A DNA stretch of 64,000 bases from Thalassobacter stenotrophicus (GCF_001458315.1 NZ_CYRX01000007.1:32675-96674), one strand, 5' to 3'. Counted from the stretch's first letter, positions 1 through 8,898 are shown. Translations and numbers: made by a program. Notes: generated by a model from the sequence alone, not told the origin.

Positions 1-633
1 ATGGATCAAGCCGCGGCCCTGTGTGAGACGGCGTTTACGGTTTACTCCAACGTTATGACGCGCGGTGGGCTGCAAGCGGGGGAGGTGTTTTTGGTCCATG
101 GTGGGTCATCTGGCATAGGTACGACGGCCATCCAGTTGGCCTCTGCGATGGGTGCCCGTGTGTTCACGACTGCTGGGTCTGATGCGAAGTGTGCTGCCTG
201 TCGGGACCTTGGGGCAGCGCGCGCGATCAACTACCGCGATGCTGATTTTGTTGAGGTTCTCAAGGCCGAGGGTGGCGCGGATTTGATCCTTGATATGGTC
301 GGCGGGGACTACCTGCCGCGCAATGTCCGTGCGCTCAAGAACGACGGGCGTTTGGTGCAGATTGCCTTCTTGCAAGGATCAAAGGTCGCGCTGAATTTCG
401 CGCAAGTGATGATGCGGCGACTAACGATCACCGGCTCAACGTTGCGCCCCCAAAGCGACGGAGCCAAGGCAAAGATCGCGGCCGATCTGTTGACGCATGT
501 CTGGCCGCTTTACGCATCGGGTCGGATCAAGCCGGTGATGGACTCGGAATTCCCGTTGGCAGAGGCGGCGGCGGCTCATGCGCGGATGGAAGCATCGGAG
601 CATATCGGGAAAATCGTTCTCAAGGTTGGGTGA
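1..633 (+). CDS. NADPH:quinone oxidoreductase (zinc-independent MDR family), 3' part
   Basis: This is the C-terminal 210 residues of a medium-chain dehydrogenase/reductase of the PIG3/quinone oxidoreductase type; the 5' third lies outside the window. The first visible residues (AAALCETAFTVYSNV) correspond to an internal stretch of the family, so the ATG at base 1 is chance and not the start. The nucleotide-binding loop VHGGSSGIGTTAIQLA near residue 33 is the NADPH Rossmann motif, and the rest follows the family to its end (EHIGKIVLKV). No zinc ligands are seen. The likely reaction is NADPH-dependent reduction of quinones or enones; the exact substrate is unknown. Confidence 0.85.
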   Translation: MDQAAALCETAFTVYSNVMTRGGLQAGEVFLVHGGSSGIGTTAIQLASAMGARVFTTAGSDAKCAACRDLGAARAINYRDADFVEVLKAEGGADLILDMVGGDYLPRNVRALKNDGRLVQIAFLQGSKVALNFAQVMMRRLTITGSTLRPQSDGAKAKIAADLLTHVWPLYASGRIKPVMDSEFPLAEAAAAHARMEASEHIGKIVLKVG

Positions 634-671
634 GACGGCTTAGGCTCAGCTTTTCCGGTAGATAAGGTGCG

Positions 672-704
672 ATGATACCTGCGGCTGGTTGCCGCAGGTA
701 TCAT
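672..704. terminator. Perfect 14-bp inverted repeat between convergent genes
   Basis: The arms 672-685 and 691-704 are exact reverse complements with a 5-nt loop (TGGTT). The hairpin lies 40 bp after the oxidoreductase stop and faces the convergent HAD gene. There is no long U-tract, only GGTTTGT on the plus side. It is best read as a bidirectional transcription terminator. The remaining 250 bp to 955 contain no credible ORF, RNA or repeat that I can see. Confidence 0.6.
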
Positions 705-955
705 GCGGTTTGTCTGCCGGTGTTTGGGGTGATGGTGTTTGGCTCGGGTGTTGGCGCGCCGGACGAAGCTTTGGTTTGGTGTTCGTCGTTCTGCTTGGAA
801 CGTTTCAAGCTTTACTCAGCGTTGTATGTGTCGCTTTAGGGGGCTGTGTCGCGCTGGTTGGGTGAGCCATCCTCGGCGGGCGATTGGAATGTCTAAATGA
901 CCGCCATGGGCTTTGGCGTGATCGCTCCGGCCCGCCCTATATAATCATCGCTGAC

Positions 956-1666
956 TTAACTGTCGTCTTGCAGGTCTTGGATGAGGTTTGGCAAATCCGC
1001 CAACGCCTCTAGTGTGTGATAGCGGGGGTGGGCTTCGGGGGCCTCCGCATGTTCTAGCGCCCACGCCTCGGCGAAGGGGATGAAGACACCATGCCCGCCA
1101 GCCTCAATCATGGGAAGAACGTCTGATTTCATTGAGTTACCCGCCATCAATGCCGTCTCGGGTCCTGCACCGTATTGCGAGAATATCCGTGCATATGTGG
1201 TCGTGTTTTTGTCGGAAACGACTTCAACAGCGGTGAATAGGTGATCAATGCCAGAGGCCGCAATCTTACGTTCCTGATCAAGCAAATCGCCCTTGGTGAT
1301 CAGGATCAATTGGTGGTTTTGGGCCAGCGTTTCTACAGCGTCTTGCACCCCGTCCAGTAGGTCAACAGGGTGGGCGAGCATGTCTTGGCCCGCCTCAAGA
1401 ATTTGCGAAATCACATGGGCGGGAACGCGTTTGTCCGTGACCTCAATGGCGGTTTCGATCATCGACAGCACAAAGCCTTTGATGCCGAAGCCATAGTGGT
1501 GAATGTTGCGTTTTTCGGCCTCTAGCAGGCGCTCCGCGAGGTGGTCAGCCTCGGCAAAATCGCCTAGCAAATCTCGAAAACGCGCCTCCGTGAGCTTAAA
1601 GAAAGTTTCGTTATGCCACAGCGTGTCATCGGCATCTAAACCAACTGTTAAGACTTTCCGTGCCAT
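956..1666 (-). CDS. HAD-superfamily hydrolase
   Basis: A 236-residue haloacid-dehalogenase-type phosphatase. Motif I is DADDTLW at residues 11-17 with the nucleophile and general-acid aspartates. Motif II is the Thr of LILITKGD, motif III is the Lys of VVSDKN, and motif IV is the acidic GNSMKSD segment. The helical cap between motifs I and II is of the C1 type seen in phosphoglycolate phosphatase and YjjG-like nucleotidases. The substrate cannot be told from sequence. It is divergent from clpS across a gap of about 100 bp (1667-1771). Confidence 0.85.
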   Translation of the reverse strand: MARKVLTVGLDADDTLWHNETFFKLTEARFRDLLGDFAEADHLAERLLEAEKRNIHHYGFGIKGFVLSMIETAIEVTDKRVPAHVISQILEAGQDMLAHPVDLLDGVQDAVETLAQNHQLILITKGDLLDQERKIAASGIDHLFTAVEVVSDKNTTTYARIFSQYGAGPETALMAGNSMKSDVLPMIEAGGHGVFIPFAEAWALEHAEAPEAHPRYHTLEALADLPNLIQDLQDDS

Positions 1667-1771
1667 TCTCTCCTTACTGCCCCTTTTCAGGGGCGCACAT
1701 GCTCTTATATTACGGGGCTAGCCGCAGTTTACCGTATGCTCAAGAGGTGTCCCTTGTTGACCCAGACCATC

Positions 1772-2098
1772 ATGATGTCCGACACGCCTTCGGAAAACGA
1801 TGGCGATACCTCCGTCATCACCGACACAAAGCCCAAGACGGCTAAGCCGCCGATGTACAAGGTATTGCTTTTGAACGACGATTACACGCCGATGGAATTC
1901 GTCGTGCACGTCTTGGAACGCTTTTTTCAGATCGGCCATGCGCAAGCCGTGGAAATTATGCTGACCGTGCACAAGAAGGGCATGGCCGTTGTGGGCGTTT
2001 TCAGCCATGAGATTGCAGAGACAAAAGTCGCGCAGGTGATGGATTTTGCCCGCCGCAATCAGCACCCTTTGCAGTGCACCATGGAAAAAGAAGACTAG
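1772..2098 (+). CDS. clpS: ATP-dependent Clp protease adaptor ClpS
   Basis: ClpS binds the N-domain of ClpA and delivers N-end-rule substrates. The core is clear: [20 protein letters not shown] (the [10 protein letters not shown]-degron pocket), then [20 protein letters not shown], ending in LQCTMEKED. The frame is open from an ATG at 1736, but family proteins begin near MSDTP, so I chose the tandem ATGs at 1772/1775. An AAGAGGTG stretch at 1742-1749 could instead serve in-frame TTG codons at 1754/1757. The disordered Asp/Thr-rich N-terminal tail (about 30 residues) is normal. The gene is followed at 14 bp by the methyltransferase gene, suggesting co-transcription. Confidence 0.93.
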   Translation: MMSDTPSENDGDTSVITDTKPKTAKPPMYKVLLLNDDYTPMEFVVHVLERFFQIGHAQAVEIMLTVHKKGMAVVGVFSHEIAETKVAQVMDFARRNQHPLQCTMEKED

Positions 2099-2111
2099 GC
2101 CCCCGTATCTT

Positions 2112-3092
2112 ATGAAATCTCGTTTCGCCTTGGCGCTCCTGAGCGGGCATGTTGACCTGCCGGACGCGGGCCCCGTCATTGTGTTCCATCCTGATGGGGC
2201 GTTTGATTTTGGTCCCGTCGATCCCGCGCGGATTACGGCGGTTCAGGGATTTTTTCCCGATCATCAGGCGCTTAGGGCGCGCAAAATTGTAACTGCGACG
2301 GAGGCTCCCGATGAGCAGGCCGTCGCGGCGGTGGTGTGCGTGTCGAAATCCAAGGCAGAAACTCTCGACCTGATTGCCAGCGCCTGTGCGGTTACGCCGA
2401 AGGGGGCAACTATTATCGTGGACGGCCCCAAGGAAGCTGGCATCGAATCGGTGTTGAAGCTGTGCCGTCAAATGGCCGAGGTGGGGCCTGCGTTCAGTAA
2501 GGCACATGGCAAAGTCTTTGCTTTTCCCAATCCAGGGCAGGCCCCCGACGGTTGGGCTGCCGCGCCGCAGACGGTCGATGGCTACAGCACCCGGGCGGGC
2601 GTGTTTTCTGCTGATGGGATTGACCCCGGCTCACGCGCACTGGTCGCGGCTTTGCCGCCGTTGAAGGGCACTGTGTGTGATCTGGGCGCGGGTTGGGGGT
2701 ATTTGTCCGCAGAGGTGTTGGCGCAATGTCCCGCGGTCATCAGCATCGATTTGGTCGAGGCTGACTGGACCGCGCTTGCCTGTGCCCGCGAGAATGTCAC
2801 GGACGCACGTGCAGCTTTTCATTGGGCTGACGCACGCGATTGGACGGGCCGTTACGACACGGTCATTTCGAATCCGCCGTTTCACATCGGCCGGGACACC
2901 GTGCCCGCGTTGGGGCAGGCCTTTATCTCTCAGGCGGCGCGGTTGATCGCGCCACGGGGCCAGTTCCTTATGGTGGCAAACCGCCACCTGCCATACGAGA
3001 CGACGCTGCGTACCGCCTTTACCGAGGTTGTGGTCCTGGCCGAGACAGGCGGTTATAAGGTGATTTCGGCCAAAAGACCGGCAAAGAGGTAG
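2112..3092 (+). CDS. rsmC: Class I SAM-dependent methyltransferase, RsmC/RlmG-like
   Basis: A 326-residue protein of the RsmC-like two-domain type. The N-terminal half is a degenerate Rossmann domain; the C-terminal half carries the SAM loop VCDLGAGWGYLSAEVL and the N-methyltransferase motif SNPPFH. NPPF is typical of enzymes methylating exocyclic amino groups of guanine in rRNA (m2G1207 of 16S rRNA in RsmC), so rRNA is the probable substrate, by family. The ATG at 2112 was chosen because the longer frame from 2046 would run through the clpS 3' end. The stop is 3 bp before the next ATG, so this gene and the SDR gene probably form one operon. Confidence 0.8.
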   Translation: MKSRFALALLSGHVDLPDAGPVIVFHPDGAFDFGPVDPARITAVQGFFPDHQALRARKIVTATEAPDEQAVAAVVCVSKSKAETLDLIASACAVTPKGATIIVDGPKEAGIESVLKLCRQMAEVGPAFSKAHGKVFAFPNPGQAPDGWAAAPQTVDGYSTRAGVFSADGIDPGSRALVAALPPLKGTVCDLGAGWGYLSAEVLAQCPAVISIDLVEADWTALACARENVTDARAAFHWADARDWTGRYDTVISNPPFHIGRDTVPALGQAFISQAARLIAPRGQFLMVANRHLPYETTLRTAFTEVVVLAETGGYKVISAKRPAKR

Positions 3093-3095
3093 ATT

Positions 3096-3896
3096 ATGGC
3101 GCTGAGCATCAGTGGCAAGACGGCAATCGTGACAGGTGCGGCCAACGGCGTCGGTCTGGCCATTGCGCGGCATTTTGAGGAACGCGGCGCCAAAGTGATG
3201 TGCGCGGATCGTGACGAAGCAGGTCTGGCTGAACAGATCGGCGACAGCTCTGAGAATATGAAGTTCTTCGCCGGAGATCTGCGCGAAAAGTTAACGGTAG
3301 CCAACCTTTTGTCGGCAACGGTGGATGCATTTGATCAGGTGGATATCTTGGTTAATGCCTCCCGGCAGGTAGATAAAACGGACCCGCTTGACCCAGAGGA
3401 CGGCACTGTGATGGCCTTGCTTGAGCAGAACCTGATGACGTCCCTTAGGCTCAGCCAAGCGGTAGCCAAGCGTATGATAACACAGGCAGAAAATGATGGG
3501 CGGGATGAGGGAATTATTGGTTCAATCATCAACATCAGCTCTATCGCCGCGCGTCGGACGCAGGCGGATTTGCTGGGCTACTCGATCTCGCAAGCCGCGC
3601 TTGATCAAGCGACGCGGTCGCTAGCCGTTGCGCTCGCGCCTCGGCGCATCCGCGTGAATGCTGTAGCGTTTGGTTCGGTGATGTCCGCATCGTTGAAATC
3701 GTCGTTGAAAGAAGACAGCGATTTACGCCCCGCGATCTGTGCAGGCACACCGATGGGACGTATCGCAAAGCCAAGTGAAGTTGCTGATGCTGCTCAGTTT
3801 TTGGCCAGTGACGGGGCGGGCTTTATGACGGGGCAAATCCTGACCGTGGATGGGGGACGCACGCTTCTTGATCCTGTGGATGGTGCGGCGCACTGA
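3096..3896 (+). CDS. SDR-family protein with degenerate catalytic motifs
   Basis: A 266-residue short-chain dehydrogenase/reductase fold. The cofactor loop TGAANGVG is intact (residues 13-20), as are the NISS serine (148-149) and the C-terminal GQILTVDGG. Two signature motifs are altered: the NNAG loop reads VNAS (86-89), and the YxxxK active site reads Y162-S-I-S-Q166, so the catalytic lysine is replaced by glutamine (codon CAA at 3591). It may be catalytically impaired, or use a different mechanism or a binding role. It starts 3 bp after the methyltransferase stop. The substrate is unknown. Confidence 0.8.
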   Translation: MALSISGKTAIVTGAANGVGLAIARHFEERGAKVMCADRDEAGLAEQIGDSSENMKFFAGDLREKLTVANLLSATVDAFDQVDILVNASRQVDKTDPLDPEDGTVMALLEQNLMTSLRLSQAVAKRMITQAENDGRDEGIIGSIINISSIAARRTQADLLGYSISQAALDQATRSLAVALAPRRIRVNAVAFGSVMSASLKSSLKEDSDLRPAICAGTPMGRIAKPSEVADAAQFLASDGAGFMTGQILTVDGGRTLLDPVDGAAH

Positions 3897-3922
3897 TCGA
3901 ATTTGGCGCGCTTCTGCTGCCG

Positions 3923-3928
3923 TTAACC
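3923..3928 (+). promoter_or_regulatory. Possible CtrA half-site (TTAACC)
   Basis: TTAACCGATT lies 57 bp before the PAS-protein start. TTAACC is the core of the CtrA half-site TTAACCAT in alphaproteobacteria. A single short half-site can occur by chance, so this is only a candidate. Confidence 0.25.
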
Positions 3929-3985
3929 GATTGAGAGGTTTTGTCCGCTAGGCATGTGGCGTGCCCCTCATTCGAGTAGTCGATC

Positions 3986-5230
3986 ATGTCAAACGCCACG
4001 TCCCAATCCTCCGGTACCCGTGAGGAAGAAGTCACTTTTGAGCCGCATGAGCTGTTCTTTTCACGAACGGATGAACGCGGGGTCGTATTGTTCGGCAACG
4101 ACGTGTTTCTGCGTACCAGTCACTATCCGTGGGAGGAGATGTCCGGCGCGCCGCATAAAATCGTACGACACCCCGACATGCCGCGTGCCGTTTTCTGGAT
4201 CTTGTGGGAGGCTTTGAAAGCGGGAACGCCGATTGGGGCATACATTAAAAATCGTGCGAAGAATGGGCAGCCCTATTGGGTATTTGCAATTATCACACCG
4301 ATTTCAGGCGGGTACCTTTCCGTGCGGCTAAAGCCGTTGAGCGAGTTGAAGCCCAAAGTAATTGAGGTTTACGAGCGTATACGGACCAAGGAAAACGCTG
4401 AAAAGTTAGAACCACAGGCCAGCGCTGCACTGTTCTTGGAGGAAATCAAAGCACTTGGCTTTAAGGATTACCCGACGTTTATGGCCCACGCGTTGTCCAA
4501 GGAGGTTGAGGCACGAAACACCTTTATGACGCGCACAGATAATCCTGCGATGATGCGCTATCGCAATATGCTGGATGCGCTAAGCCGGATTGAAGCCTCT
4601 AGCACCAAGATCGTCGCGGGGTTTGCCAACATAAAGACATCGCCAATTAACATGGGGGTCGTCGCGGCGCAGATGGGCCAACAGGCGCTTCCGCTTAGCG
4701 TAATTTCGCAAAGTTTTAGCGATATGATTGAAGAAATTCGGAACGGAATTGCCACATTCGTAGCGCGCGCCGATACGGTTGCGGCTGAGATTCACAATGG
4801 ATTGTTCGTGACATGCGCCAATCAAATCCAGAACGAAGTGATTGATATCTTTGAGGCTGGCGATGACACTGCCGTGATTGAGGCAGAGGGTAAGTTCCTG
4901 TCGGAGTTAGAGGAACGTTACCTGCAAAGTGGGCTTCAACACATGGTTGAAGAGATCACGCAATTTCACAACACGTGCAAACGGTTGACGCGGACGCTCT
5001 CGGGGCTTTCGGTGACAAGTATCATTGGCCAAATCGAAAGTGCACGTATCGGTCAACAAGGCGGCGGTATTGACGACATTATGCGTCAACTCGACGGCTT
5101 TCAGGAGCGGACGCGCAAGGAGTTGGCGTCCATTCAGGACGATAGCACCATTCTGCGTGATGCGCTTGAGCATGAAATCGCAAGTGCGCGCGGTGTGGAT
5201 GCGGGGGCGCAAAAACGCCGCGCAGGATGA
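3986..5230 (+). CDS. PAS-domain sensor with degenerate chemoreceptor-like C-terminus
   Basis: A 414-residue cytoplasmic protein without membrane segments. Residues about 20-110 form an Aer-type PAS domain (NDVFLRTSHYPWEEMSG, then IVRHPDMPRAVFW, then NGQPYWVFAII), the fold that binds FAD or heme in aerotaxis sensors. The rest is helical. Around residues 200-270 a stretch with INMGVVAAQMGQQALPLSVI resembles, weakly, the hairpin tip of methyl-accepting chemotaxis proteins, but the canonical signalling motif is absent. A redox or energy-taxis role is a reasonable inference, perhaps linked to the flagellar genes elsewhere in the window. A TTAACC element lies upstream. Confidence 0.7.
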   Translation: MSNATSQSSGTREEEVTFEPHELFFSRTDERGVVLFGNDVFLRTSHYPWEEMSGAPHKIVRHPDMPRAVFWILWEALKAGTPIGAYIKNRAKNGQPYWVFAIITPISGGYLSVRLKPLSELKPKVIEVYERIRTKENAEKLEPQASAALFLEEIKALGFKDYPTFMAHALSKEVEARNTFMTRTDNPAMMRYRNMLDALSRIEASSTKIVAGFANIKTSPINMGVVAAQMGQQALPLSVISQSFSDMIEEIRNGIATFVARADTVAAEIHNGLFVTCANQIQNEVIDIFEAGDDTAVIEAEGKFLSELEERYLQSGLQHMVEEITQFHNTCKRLTRTLSGLSVTSIIGQIESARIGQQGGGIDDIMRQLDGFQERTRKELASIQDDSTILRDALEHEIASARGVDAGAQKRRAG

Positions 5231-5244
5231 ACCGCGCGGCGTTT
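5213..5244. terminator. Bidirectional terminator hairpin between the PAS gene and trcR
   Basis: Arms 5213-5223 (AAACGCCGCGC) and 5234-5244 (GCGCGGCGTTT) are exact complements of 11 bp around a 10-nt loop that contains the PAS gene stop codon. A-rich and T-rich ends flank the GC stem on both sides, as expected for a terminator shared by convergent genes. Confidence 0.7.
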
Positions 5245-5274
5245 AACCGTTAATACAACTGATAGAACAGCACC

Positions 5275-6021
5275 TTATGGCTGTTCGTCGTCCTCGTCTG
5301 CGCTCGCTTCGGGCAGGTTGAACAGGCTGTCGGCATCAAGCTCAGGACCTTCGTCCTCACGCGGATCATCAGAGAGCGTGAAGGTTTCTAGGCCGGAAAT
5401 AGCAGCGGGGATCTTTGGCTCGCTGTCCATCTCAAGGCTTTGCTCGGTGGAAACCAGTTTGCGACGCTCATCATCGGACATGATGCTGCCCTCAGCGGCG
5501 AGCTTTTTGGCTGCCTTCTGAACCGCCGCATCAAGCTCGGACTGTTTGCATAGCCCCAGAGCAACTGGGTCAATCGGTTGAATACCCTGGATGTTCCAAT
5601 GGGTCCGCTCACGGATGGCTTGGATGGTTGGCTTTGTCGTCCCAACCAGCTTCGAGATTTGGCCGTCGCTAAGTTCGGGGTGGAATTTCACCAGCCAGAG
5701 GATGGATGCGGGGCGATCCTGGCGCTTTGACAGCGGCGTATAGCGGGGCCCACGGCGTTTTTCCTCACCCACAGCGGCGGGATTGAACTTGAGCTTTAGC
5801 TTCTGCGTCGGATCCTTTTCAGCCGCGTCGATTTCATCTTGGGTCAGCTGGTTGTTCGTGACCGGGTCAAACCCTTTGACCCCGGTGGCCACATCGCCGT
5901 CCGCAATGCCTTGTACTTCCAGCTCGTGTAGGCCGCAAAAATCGCCAATCTGCTTGAAGCTGAGCGTGGTGTTGTCCACCAGCCAAACGGCAGTGGCTTT
6001 TGCCATGATCGGTTTGTTCAT
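5275..6021 (-). CDS. trcR: Cell-cycle transcriptional regulator TrcR (DUF1013)
   Basis: A 248-residue protein of the alphaproteobacterial DUF1013 family; the Caulobacter member, TrcR, is associated with RNA polymerase and cell-cycle genes. Two helix-turn-helix-like repeats are visible: TTLSFKQIGDFCGLHELEV near residue 18 and ELSDGQISKLVGTTKPTIQ in the middle. A long acidic tail ends in EDDEQP. The start at 6021 (MNKPIMAK) has GGAGA 7-10 bp upstream and matches the family start; the frame stays open further upstream without support. The family is almost confined to Alphaproteobacteria, which helps assign the window. Confidence 0.88.
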   Translation of the reverse strand: MNKPIMAKATAVWLVDNTTLSFKQIGDFCGLHELEVQGIADGDVATGVKGFDPVTNNQLTQDEIDAAEKDPTQKLKLKFNPAAVGEEKRRGPRYTPLSKRQDRPASILWLVKFHPELSDGQISKLVGTTKPTIQAIRERTHWNIQGIQPIDPVALGLCKQSELDAAVQKAAKKLAAEGSIMSDDERRKLVSTEQSLEMDSEPKIPAAISGLETFTLSDDPREDEGPELDADSLFNLPEASADEDDEQP

Positions 6022-6149
6022 CTCGTGTCTCTCCTTACGGCATAGCTGTCCCGTCGCCCGGCTGGGCGGCGATCTGTCGACCGCGGGTTCTCGCTTTTTG
6101 GGGAACTTGAGCGGTATATATGCTCTAGATAGGCCGGAGGGAAGCAAAA

Positions 6150-6779
6150 ATGCGTTGGATCATGGCGTTGTTGATGTTGGCAGGCGTGGCGCATGCTGAT
6201 GAACCAAAGGCTGGCGTGTTCGATTATTATGTGTTGTCTCTGAGTTGGACGCCAACGTGGTGTGCCCTCGAAGGCGATGCGCGCGGCTCGTCGCAGTGCG
6301 ATCAGGGGCGTGGCTTTGGGTTCACTTTGCACGGGCTGTGGCCCCAATATTCTCGTGGCTGGCCCAGCTATTGCCGTACGCCTCACCGTGAGGCCACCCG
6401 AAGCGAGACGGCCGGGATGGCTGATATCATGGGTTCCGCTGGTTTGGCGTGGCATCAATGGAAAAAGCATGGGCGTTGTTCTGGGTTGAACCCTCAGGCG
6501 TATTTTTCTGCATCACGTGCGGCCTACGACGCAATCCAGCGGCCTGAAATGCTGCGTGATCTAGACCGAGAGGTCACCTTGCCCACGCGTTTGGTTGAGG
6601 AGGCGTTTTTGCAGGCCAACCCGTCCTTGCGGGCCGATCAAGTGACGATCACTTGTAAGGCTAGGCGTATTCAGGAGGTTCGCATCTGTCTGACCAAGGA
6701 GCTTGAGCCGCGCAGATGTGGGGCCGATGTGATCCGCGATTGTCGCCAAAATGACGCCCTGTTCAGTCCGATGCGCTAG
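6150..6779 (+). CDS. Secreted ribonuclease T2 family protein
   Basis: A 209-residue RNase T2-fold enzyme with a signal peptide (MRWIMALLMLAGVAHA). The first conserved active-site block is FTLHGLWPQ with His61; the second is WHQWKKHGRC with His107. Paired cysteines are consistent with a periplasmic or secreted protein. In most T2 enzymes block two reads HEW.KHG; here the glutamate position is Gln103, although both catalytic histidines remain. The expected activity is unspecific cleavage of RNA to 3' phosphates, perhaps for phosphate or nucleotide scavenging. The stop abuts the convergent GGDEF-EAL gene with no gap. Confidence 0.88.
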   Translation: MRWIMALLMLAGVAHADEPKAGVFDYYVLSLSWTPTWCALEGDARGSSQCDQGRGFGFTLHGLWPQYSRGWPSYCRTPHREATRSETAGMADIMGSAGLAWHQWKKHGRCSGLNPQAYFSASRAAYDAIQRPEMLRDLDREVTLPTRLVEEAFLQANPSLRADQVTITCKARRIQEVRICLTKELEPRRCGADVIRDCRQNDALFSPMR

Positions 6780-8195
6780 TTAGGACAGCCTTTTGAGCCA
6801 TTCATCGACGGGTGCTGGCCGACCCAAAAGGTAACCCTGCACAAGGTGGATGCCAGAGGTGCGGACGGTTTCCAGCTGGGCTTCCGTCTCAACTCCCTCG
6901 GCGATGATTTCAAATTCGAGCGTGCGAGACATTTCCATCAGGCCATCCAATATCCCCGCATTGCGGGCGTTATTGTGGAGGTCCGTGATGAAATGGCGGT
7001 CGATTTTGACGATATCGACCGGAAATTCTTGCAGGCGCTGAAGGTTGGAAAACCCCCGTCCAAAGTCATCCAGGGCGACGCGAACACCGGCTTCACGCAG
7101 CGCTTCAAGCATACGTTTCGCGCCTTCTGGGTCTTGAATAACGGCGCTTTCGACAATCTCAAACACCATCCGCTCGGGCGGGACACCGTTCAACAGTTCG
7201 CTGATCCATTCGGGCGCCAGTTCATTGCCGCGCTCAAGAAAGCTGTTCGAAACGTTGAATGCGCAAAACATGCCGGGGGGGTCTTGGGTAAAGGCGTTGG
7301 CTGTGCGGCTCGCGGCTTCAAGCGGGAGTTTAAGATCAAGGTGATGGGCATCCGTCATCGTATCAACAAAGCTTTCCGGAAGGTGAACTTCGCCATCGGG
7401 TGTCACCCAACGAAGCAAAGCCTCAACCCCGACGGGTTTGCCTGCATGAATGTCCCAAATGGGTTGCACGTAATAAGTCACCTCATCGCGGTTCAAACCG
7501 TTTTGGATTTCTTCGATTGTGGGCCGCGACGCTCGTTTTGTTCGCGTTTTCAGGAGTTCCTCATCAGCGGTTTTGACCCGGTTGCGCCCCTCCAATTTGG
7601 CCAGTGCTAGCGCGTCTTCGGCCAAGATTACTGCGCTGATCAGTTTTTGATCGGGGTACAGGGGCGCAATCCCGATGGAGGCGCTGCGGCTTACCAAAAT
7701 CTCACCACTGGGAACTGACGTCTTGGCGATCACCATGCCAATTCTGACCGCCGTAAGTTGCGCCTCCTTCAGATCGGGGGTGTTTAGGACGACGCAAAAT
7801 TCATCGCCGCCCGTGCGCGCCACGGTGCCGGTGTTCCCCACCAGATCAATTAAGGCACTGGAAACTGCGGTGAGCAATCGGTCGCTTGTATCAAACCCGT
7901 GCCCGTCGTTCACGCTGCCAAGATTGTCGAGATCGATGCACAACACGTGGACATCATGCGACCGGTCTTCGTTTTCAATGAGCGAAAACAATTTGCTACG
8001 GGAGTATGCAGACGTCAGGTCGTCCCGCTCAAGCGCGTCGACAAGGTCGGTGTTTTGCGAGTTAAGCGCATCAACTTGGGTGCGCGTATCCGCAAGCAGT
8101 GCCCGCAGCTGCATTGCGTACACGAGGCCCACTAACGCTAATGCACCAAGGGCTGCCAACAGCACGAGGGTCCAAAATTCCATAATAAACAACAT
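6780..8195 (-). CDS. GGDEF-EAL bifunctional diguanylate cyclase/phosphodiesterase
   Basis: About 471 residues: one N-terminal membrane helix (FWTLVLLAALGALALVGLVY), a short coiled linker, a GGDEF domain with intact RTGGDEFCVVLN, and an EAL domain. The EAL catalytic set looks complete: EALLRW, the Asn of FNVSNS, Glu in EIVES, LDDFGRGFSN, VKIDR, AEGVETE and the closing QGYLLGRP. It could make and/or degrade cyclic-di-GMP, and which activity dominates is not visible. There is no periplasmic sensor domain, so input may come through the membrane helix or partners. The start is uncertain (ATGs at 8195 and 8183; frame open to 8243) because no good ribosome site is seen. Confidence 0.9.
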   Translation of the reverse strand: MLFIMEFWTLVLLAALGALALVGLVYAMQLRALLADTRTQVDALNSQNTDLVDALERDDLTSAYSRSKLFSLIENEDRSHDVHVLCIDLDNLGSVNDGHGFDTSDRLLTAVSSALIDLVGNTGTVARTGGDEFCVVLNTPDLKEAQLTAVRIGMVIAKTSVPSGEILVSRSASIGIAPLYPDQKLISAVILAEDALALAKLEGRNRVKTADEELLKTRTKRASRPTIEEIQNGLNRDEVTYYVQPIWDIHAGKPVGVEALLRWVTPDGEVHLPESFVDTMTDAHHLDLKLPLEAASRTANAFTQDPPGMFCAFNVSNSFLERGNELAPEWISELLNGVPPERMVFEIVESAVIQDPEGAKRMLEALREAGVRVALDDFGRGFSNLQRLQEFPVDIVKIDRHFITDLHNNARNAGILDGLMEMSRTLEFEIIAEGVETEAQLETVRTSGIHLVQGYLLGRPAPVDEWLKRLS

Positions 8196-8274
8196 GAGCA
8201 ACGATTTTTTGATACGATATGCGTGAACATAGTGCGCATACAATCGGTGGTTGTCAAAAAATTGTCAGTGCTGC

Positions 8275-8883
8275 TTAGCGAGGCATCTCTTTGCGGGCCG
8301 AAAGCGCGGCAGAAATGGTGCCGTCATCTAGATAATCGAGCTCCCCGCCGATGGGCACGCCTTGGGCAAGGGTGGTCATGGCGACGCCCGTGTGGGCCAG
8401 CTCACCCGCGATGTAGTGCGCCGTTGTTTGACCATCCACGGTGGCGTTCAGTGCGAGGATGACTTCTTGCACGGCTTCGCTTGTGATCCGGTCCTTGAGC
8501 CGTGGCATGCGTAGTGCCTCGGGTCCGATATCGTCGAGCGGTGACAGTGTGCCGCCCAAAACGTGGTAGCGCCCGCCGAACATGCCCGAGCGTTCCATGG
8601 CCCACAGATCCGACACTTCTTCTACGACGCAAATCTGACCATTGGCGCGCTTTTCAGAGGCGCAGATGCTGCAGACTTCTAAGGTGCTGATGTTGCCGCA
8701 ATTTAGGCAGGCACGTGCGGTCTCAGCCACATGGGTCAACATGCGGGACAGTGGTTGCATCTGTGTGTCACGCTTTTTGATCAAATGCAGCACAGCACGC
8801 CGCGCAGATCGGGGACCAAGCCCGGGGAGCTTGGCCATCATTTCGATCAGCGCGTTGAGGTCAGACAGGTCGTCCGTCGCCAT
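8275..8883 (-). CDS. recR: Recombination protein RecR
   Basis: A 202-residue RecR, part of the RecFOR pathway that loads RecA at single-strand gaps. It has the N-terminal helix-hairpin-helix ([16 protein letters not shown]), the four-cysteine zinc finger (CLNCGN...VCSIC) and the Toprim domain ([17 protein letters not shown], then [16 protein letters not shown]). Length is normal. It sits 15 bp downstream of ybaB in the common order dnaX-ybaB-recR, here with one small membrane gene inserted between dnaX and ybaB. Confidence 0.97.
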   Translation of the reverse strand: MATDDLSDLNALIEMMAKLPGLGPRSARRAVLHLIKKRDTQMQPLSRMLTHVAETARACLNCGNISTLEVCSICASEKRANGQICVVEEVSDLWAMERSGMFGGRYHVLGGTLSPLDDIGPEALRMPRLKDRITSEAVQEVILALNATVDGQTTAHYIAGELAHTGVAMTTLAQGVPIGGELDYLDDGTISAALSARKEMPR

Positions 8884-8898
8884 ATCAGGGTTCGCGGC

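Noticed and set aside
5243..5253. TTAACCGTTAA, CtrA-like
   Set aside because: It is between convergent genes, has 3-nt instead of 7-nt spacing, and overlaps the terminator region, so a promoter role is unlikely.
6846..7610. 254-aa open frame on the plus strand
   Set aside because: It is antisense to the GGDEF-EAL gene, whose domain motifs are intact; the antisense product shows no family features.
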